DNA of 64,000 nucleotides. Source: Amorphochlora amoebiformis. Its lineage: Eukaryota > Cercozoa > Chlorarachniophyceae. The notes beneath the pieces are model-generated. The model was not told where the DNA came from, did not search any database, and was given only the letters and a program-made list of their open reading frames with translations. A program made the translations under genes and the position numbers. Shown one piece after another: positions 62,392 through 64,000 of the stretch; the first letter of the stretch is position 1, and each line of letters opens with the position of its first letter. Location: contig BAAHQB010000098.1 in NCBI GenBank assembly GCA_054601695.1, positions 1 to 64,000 of the forward strand. The letters are read 5' to 3'.

Positions 62392-64000
62392 AAACACATA
62401 CATACATTACATTATACATTACAAAGAAATATACATATTTGTATACAAATTTAGAATGTTGTGCATGTACACATACCTCCGAGTTCTCTTCCCCTCTCCC
62501 GTCGCATTGTTCCCCCTTGGAGATCTGTGAGTACTCCTCTGATCTCGGCCGTTCAGATCCGACGAGGAATTGGGGACGCTTTTCCCTTCTTCATAGTCAC
62601 TGTTGTCGGAATCCGAGTCCATAATCTCTGCAAATTTATAGAATAGGGTTTGAAAGGGAAGCGAGATGAGGCGATTCGAGCTGTGAACTTAAATAAAGAG
62701 TTCTTGGTAACTCACCGGCATCGCTGTCGTCCTCATCCCCGCCCGAATCCGTCATCTCCCCTAAGAAATCGTCTAGGTTGACCGGAGCGAAGTAGTTGAG
62801 ATTGGCAAGGTCGGTGCGGAATATCTCCTCATCCTTAGACCTGAGATAAGGAAGTTGGATTTGGGCAGGTTCTTAACGCTGGGCGGGATCGGGGTATAGT
62901 TTTAAGGGGAAAATGAAGGGGATGGAGGAGAGCGTGCGTAACTTTTCAGATCCAGAACTGTCGGCATCGGCCTCATCTCCAGCCTCGCCTTCTCGGACCT
63001 TAGTCTTAACGACGGCCTTGACCCCTATATATTTATGTGTATACAATATATTATATATATACACACACACATATATATATATATATATATTCTGGTGCCC
63101 CTTTCGATTGTTATGAGTGAACTTTCATTAAACTTAAAGAGCGTATAGAATATAGGACCGAAGCCATCGAGAGCTGAGCGCAGGATAGCCTCTGTCTTTT
63201 TTGTTGACTTCTCAAAGATCTCCTGTTTAGACAGAACCCCATCAATATTCATTTAGGATGAATCGTTGTATTCCATATGGTGTACTCATCCTCACGAATG
63301 AAAGGAGCTCTATGGGCTACATGCTACGAGCAGGTTCGAACAGAAACACTACCTCGATGATATTGACGAGGTCAAACCGCTCCAGGTTCTCCATGGCCAG
63401 CTTAAACTCCTCAAACGCTGGATCTTTCTGGTCATTAACGCCTTTTGAATTAAGTCTTACGATTACATCAGGTTTCTGGACACATCTGGTATAATCGCCG
63501 CGGAAGCATATTCGGAACATATTACCGTCATTCTCGGGCAGCTCTGCATGCTCTTCAAAGCGAATTCCTTCTATGATCACCACATGAGTTTCTTTTGCAC
63601 CTGAATCCTTGGTCTAAGTGTTCATGAAAAAAGAGAACGGTCAGGAGCACGTGCGGGAGCGGCCGAGCGCGGGGTGTCCACCTCCATTGCCCAGGGACAG
63701 CCGCGGGACGGTTGAGTTACAACTACCCTCTAATGCATTATTGTGACAAATTATCACGCAGGGTGACATCCTCACATGCTTGGTCGAGCGTTCCGACGTA
63801 CCCCGAAAGCACGGTGGGATGCCTATTAAGAATCGCAAGCGCAGTTCAGGACTGTAATGCCATTTTTCAGTTTTTTTGCCAATAAAAGGGCACCACGAGC
63901 TGCGAAGCAGGCTGAAAGTTCGGGAATGAAGCTCAGGGAGGTAGTTGACACCTGACAGCGAATTAATGGAATACATTATCTCAGTCGACAAATTGATTGT
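50663..64000 (-). CDS. TFIIS central domain, YSPR repeat and Tudor protein, about 26 exons (5' partial)
   Basis: Minus-strand exons: 64000-63952, 63822-63776 (both tentative), 63613-63353, 63222-63123, 63024-62943, 62840-62716, 62627-62477, 61994-61907, 61091-61008, 60273-60221, 58913-58865, 58799-58763, 58669-58605, 58453-58400, 57228-57157, 57092-57018, 56870-56778, 54886-54754, 54642-54443, 53835-53791, 53110-52826, 52310-52291, 51685-51631, 51147-51103, 50889-50823, 50769-50663. Phases join to over 800 residues. An acidic Asp/Ser-rich region (62.8-62.5 kb) precedes a TFIIS central domain (61091 to 58400): [24 protein letters not shown] and [16 protein letters not shown]. Then come helical exons, a Ser/Arg-rich region, Tyr-Ser-Pro-Arg repeats, and a C-terminal Tudor domain ([28 protein letters not shown]). 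No TFIIS zinc ribbon is present. The middle exons 53835-51103 are the weakest, so two adjacent genes remain possible. A nuclear role in transcription is inferred. Confidence 0.68.
52950..53050. repeat. 15-base coding minisatellite encoding Tyr-Ser-Pro-Arg pentapeptides
   Basis: About six units of a 15-base repeat inside one exon of the TFIIS/Tudor gene. On the minus strand they encode [20 protein letters not shown] and EYSHT, preceded by two diverged units ([10 protein letters not shown]). Third-position differences between units show the array is old enough to have drifted while keeping Tyr/His-Ser-Pro. Confidence 0.75.
53355..53555. repeat. Duplication of about 80 bases in a TFIIS/Tudor gene intron
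   Basis: 53355-53440 and 53473-53555 share GTTTAGTGT, ATGAAAATATATCCTA, TACTACATCGTGTTATAGAA and ACATAAAAACATATAT with few differences. Both copies are bordered by AT tracts. No coding role is seen. Confidence 0.85.
59760..59928. repeat. Degenerate interstitial telomere-repeat tract in a TFIIS/Tudor gene intron
   Basis: GTTAGGG-type repeats with many variants, flanked by AT tracts. It lies between the exons 60273-60221 and 58913-58865, that is inside the TFIIS central domain. On this gene's sense strand it reads CCCTAA, unlike the main orientation in LPAAT and PSMD5. Confidence 0.9.

Overview
The window is nuclear DNA from a eukaryote, most likely a microbial alga or other protist. Every gene I can build has many short exons joined by GT-AG introns. 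There is a plastid-type lysophosphatidate acyltransferase, a probably mitochondrial bifunctional AdhE, a proteasome-assembly subunit (PSMD5/S5b-like), the nucleolar methyltransferase Rrp8 and a TFIIS/Tudor protein. TTAGGG/CCCTAA tracts mark a vertebrate-type telomere repeat. No species can be named from this. I saw no tRNA, rRNA, CRISPR array, transposase or bacterial operon.

About two thirds of the window is AT/ATAC microsatellite, and most long open frames in it are meaningless Tyr-Ile repeats. The main result is that most of the short GC-richer islands between these tracts are exons. Each begins after an AG and ends before a GT, and the codon phases join across kilobases of repeat. Read this way, the window holds nine supported genes plus one weak candidate.

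Layout: 1-1408 intergenic. 1409-12545 (-) LPAAT, 12 exons, with three telomere-repeat arrays inside its introns. 13292-14583 (+) ubiquitin-like protein. 14803-30817 (+) PSMD5-like gene, 23 exons, with a telomere array in intron 2 and a possible antisense gene nested in intron 10. 31158-32522 (-) four-span membrane protein. 32599-32906 (+) small one-span protein, possibly complex I MWFE. 33824-41448 (-) Rrp8, 12 exons. 41801-44386 (-) unknown protein. 44722-50233 (+) AdhE, 16 exons, 900 residues. 50663-64000 (-) a TFIIS-central-domain/YSPR-repeat/Tudor protein, about 26 exons, apparently running off the right edge.

The genes have unrelated jobs (plastid lipid synthesis, fermentation, proteasome assembly, rRNA methylation, transcription). 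Gene pairs at 12.5-13.3, 32.5-32.6 and 44.4-44.7 kb are divergent and may share promoters. Every substantial telomere-repeat array lies inside an intron, and several exon ends have partial copies beside microsatellites. All exon models were made by hand from splice signals, phase and family knowledge; none has transcript support here.
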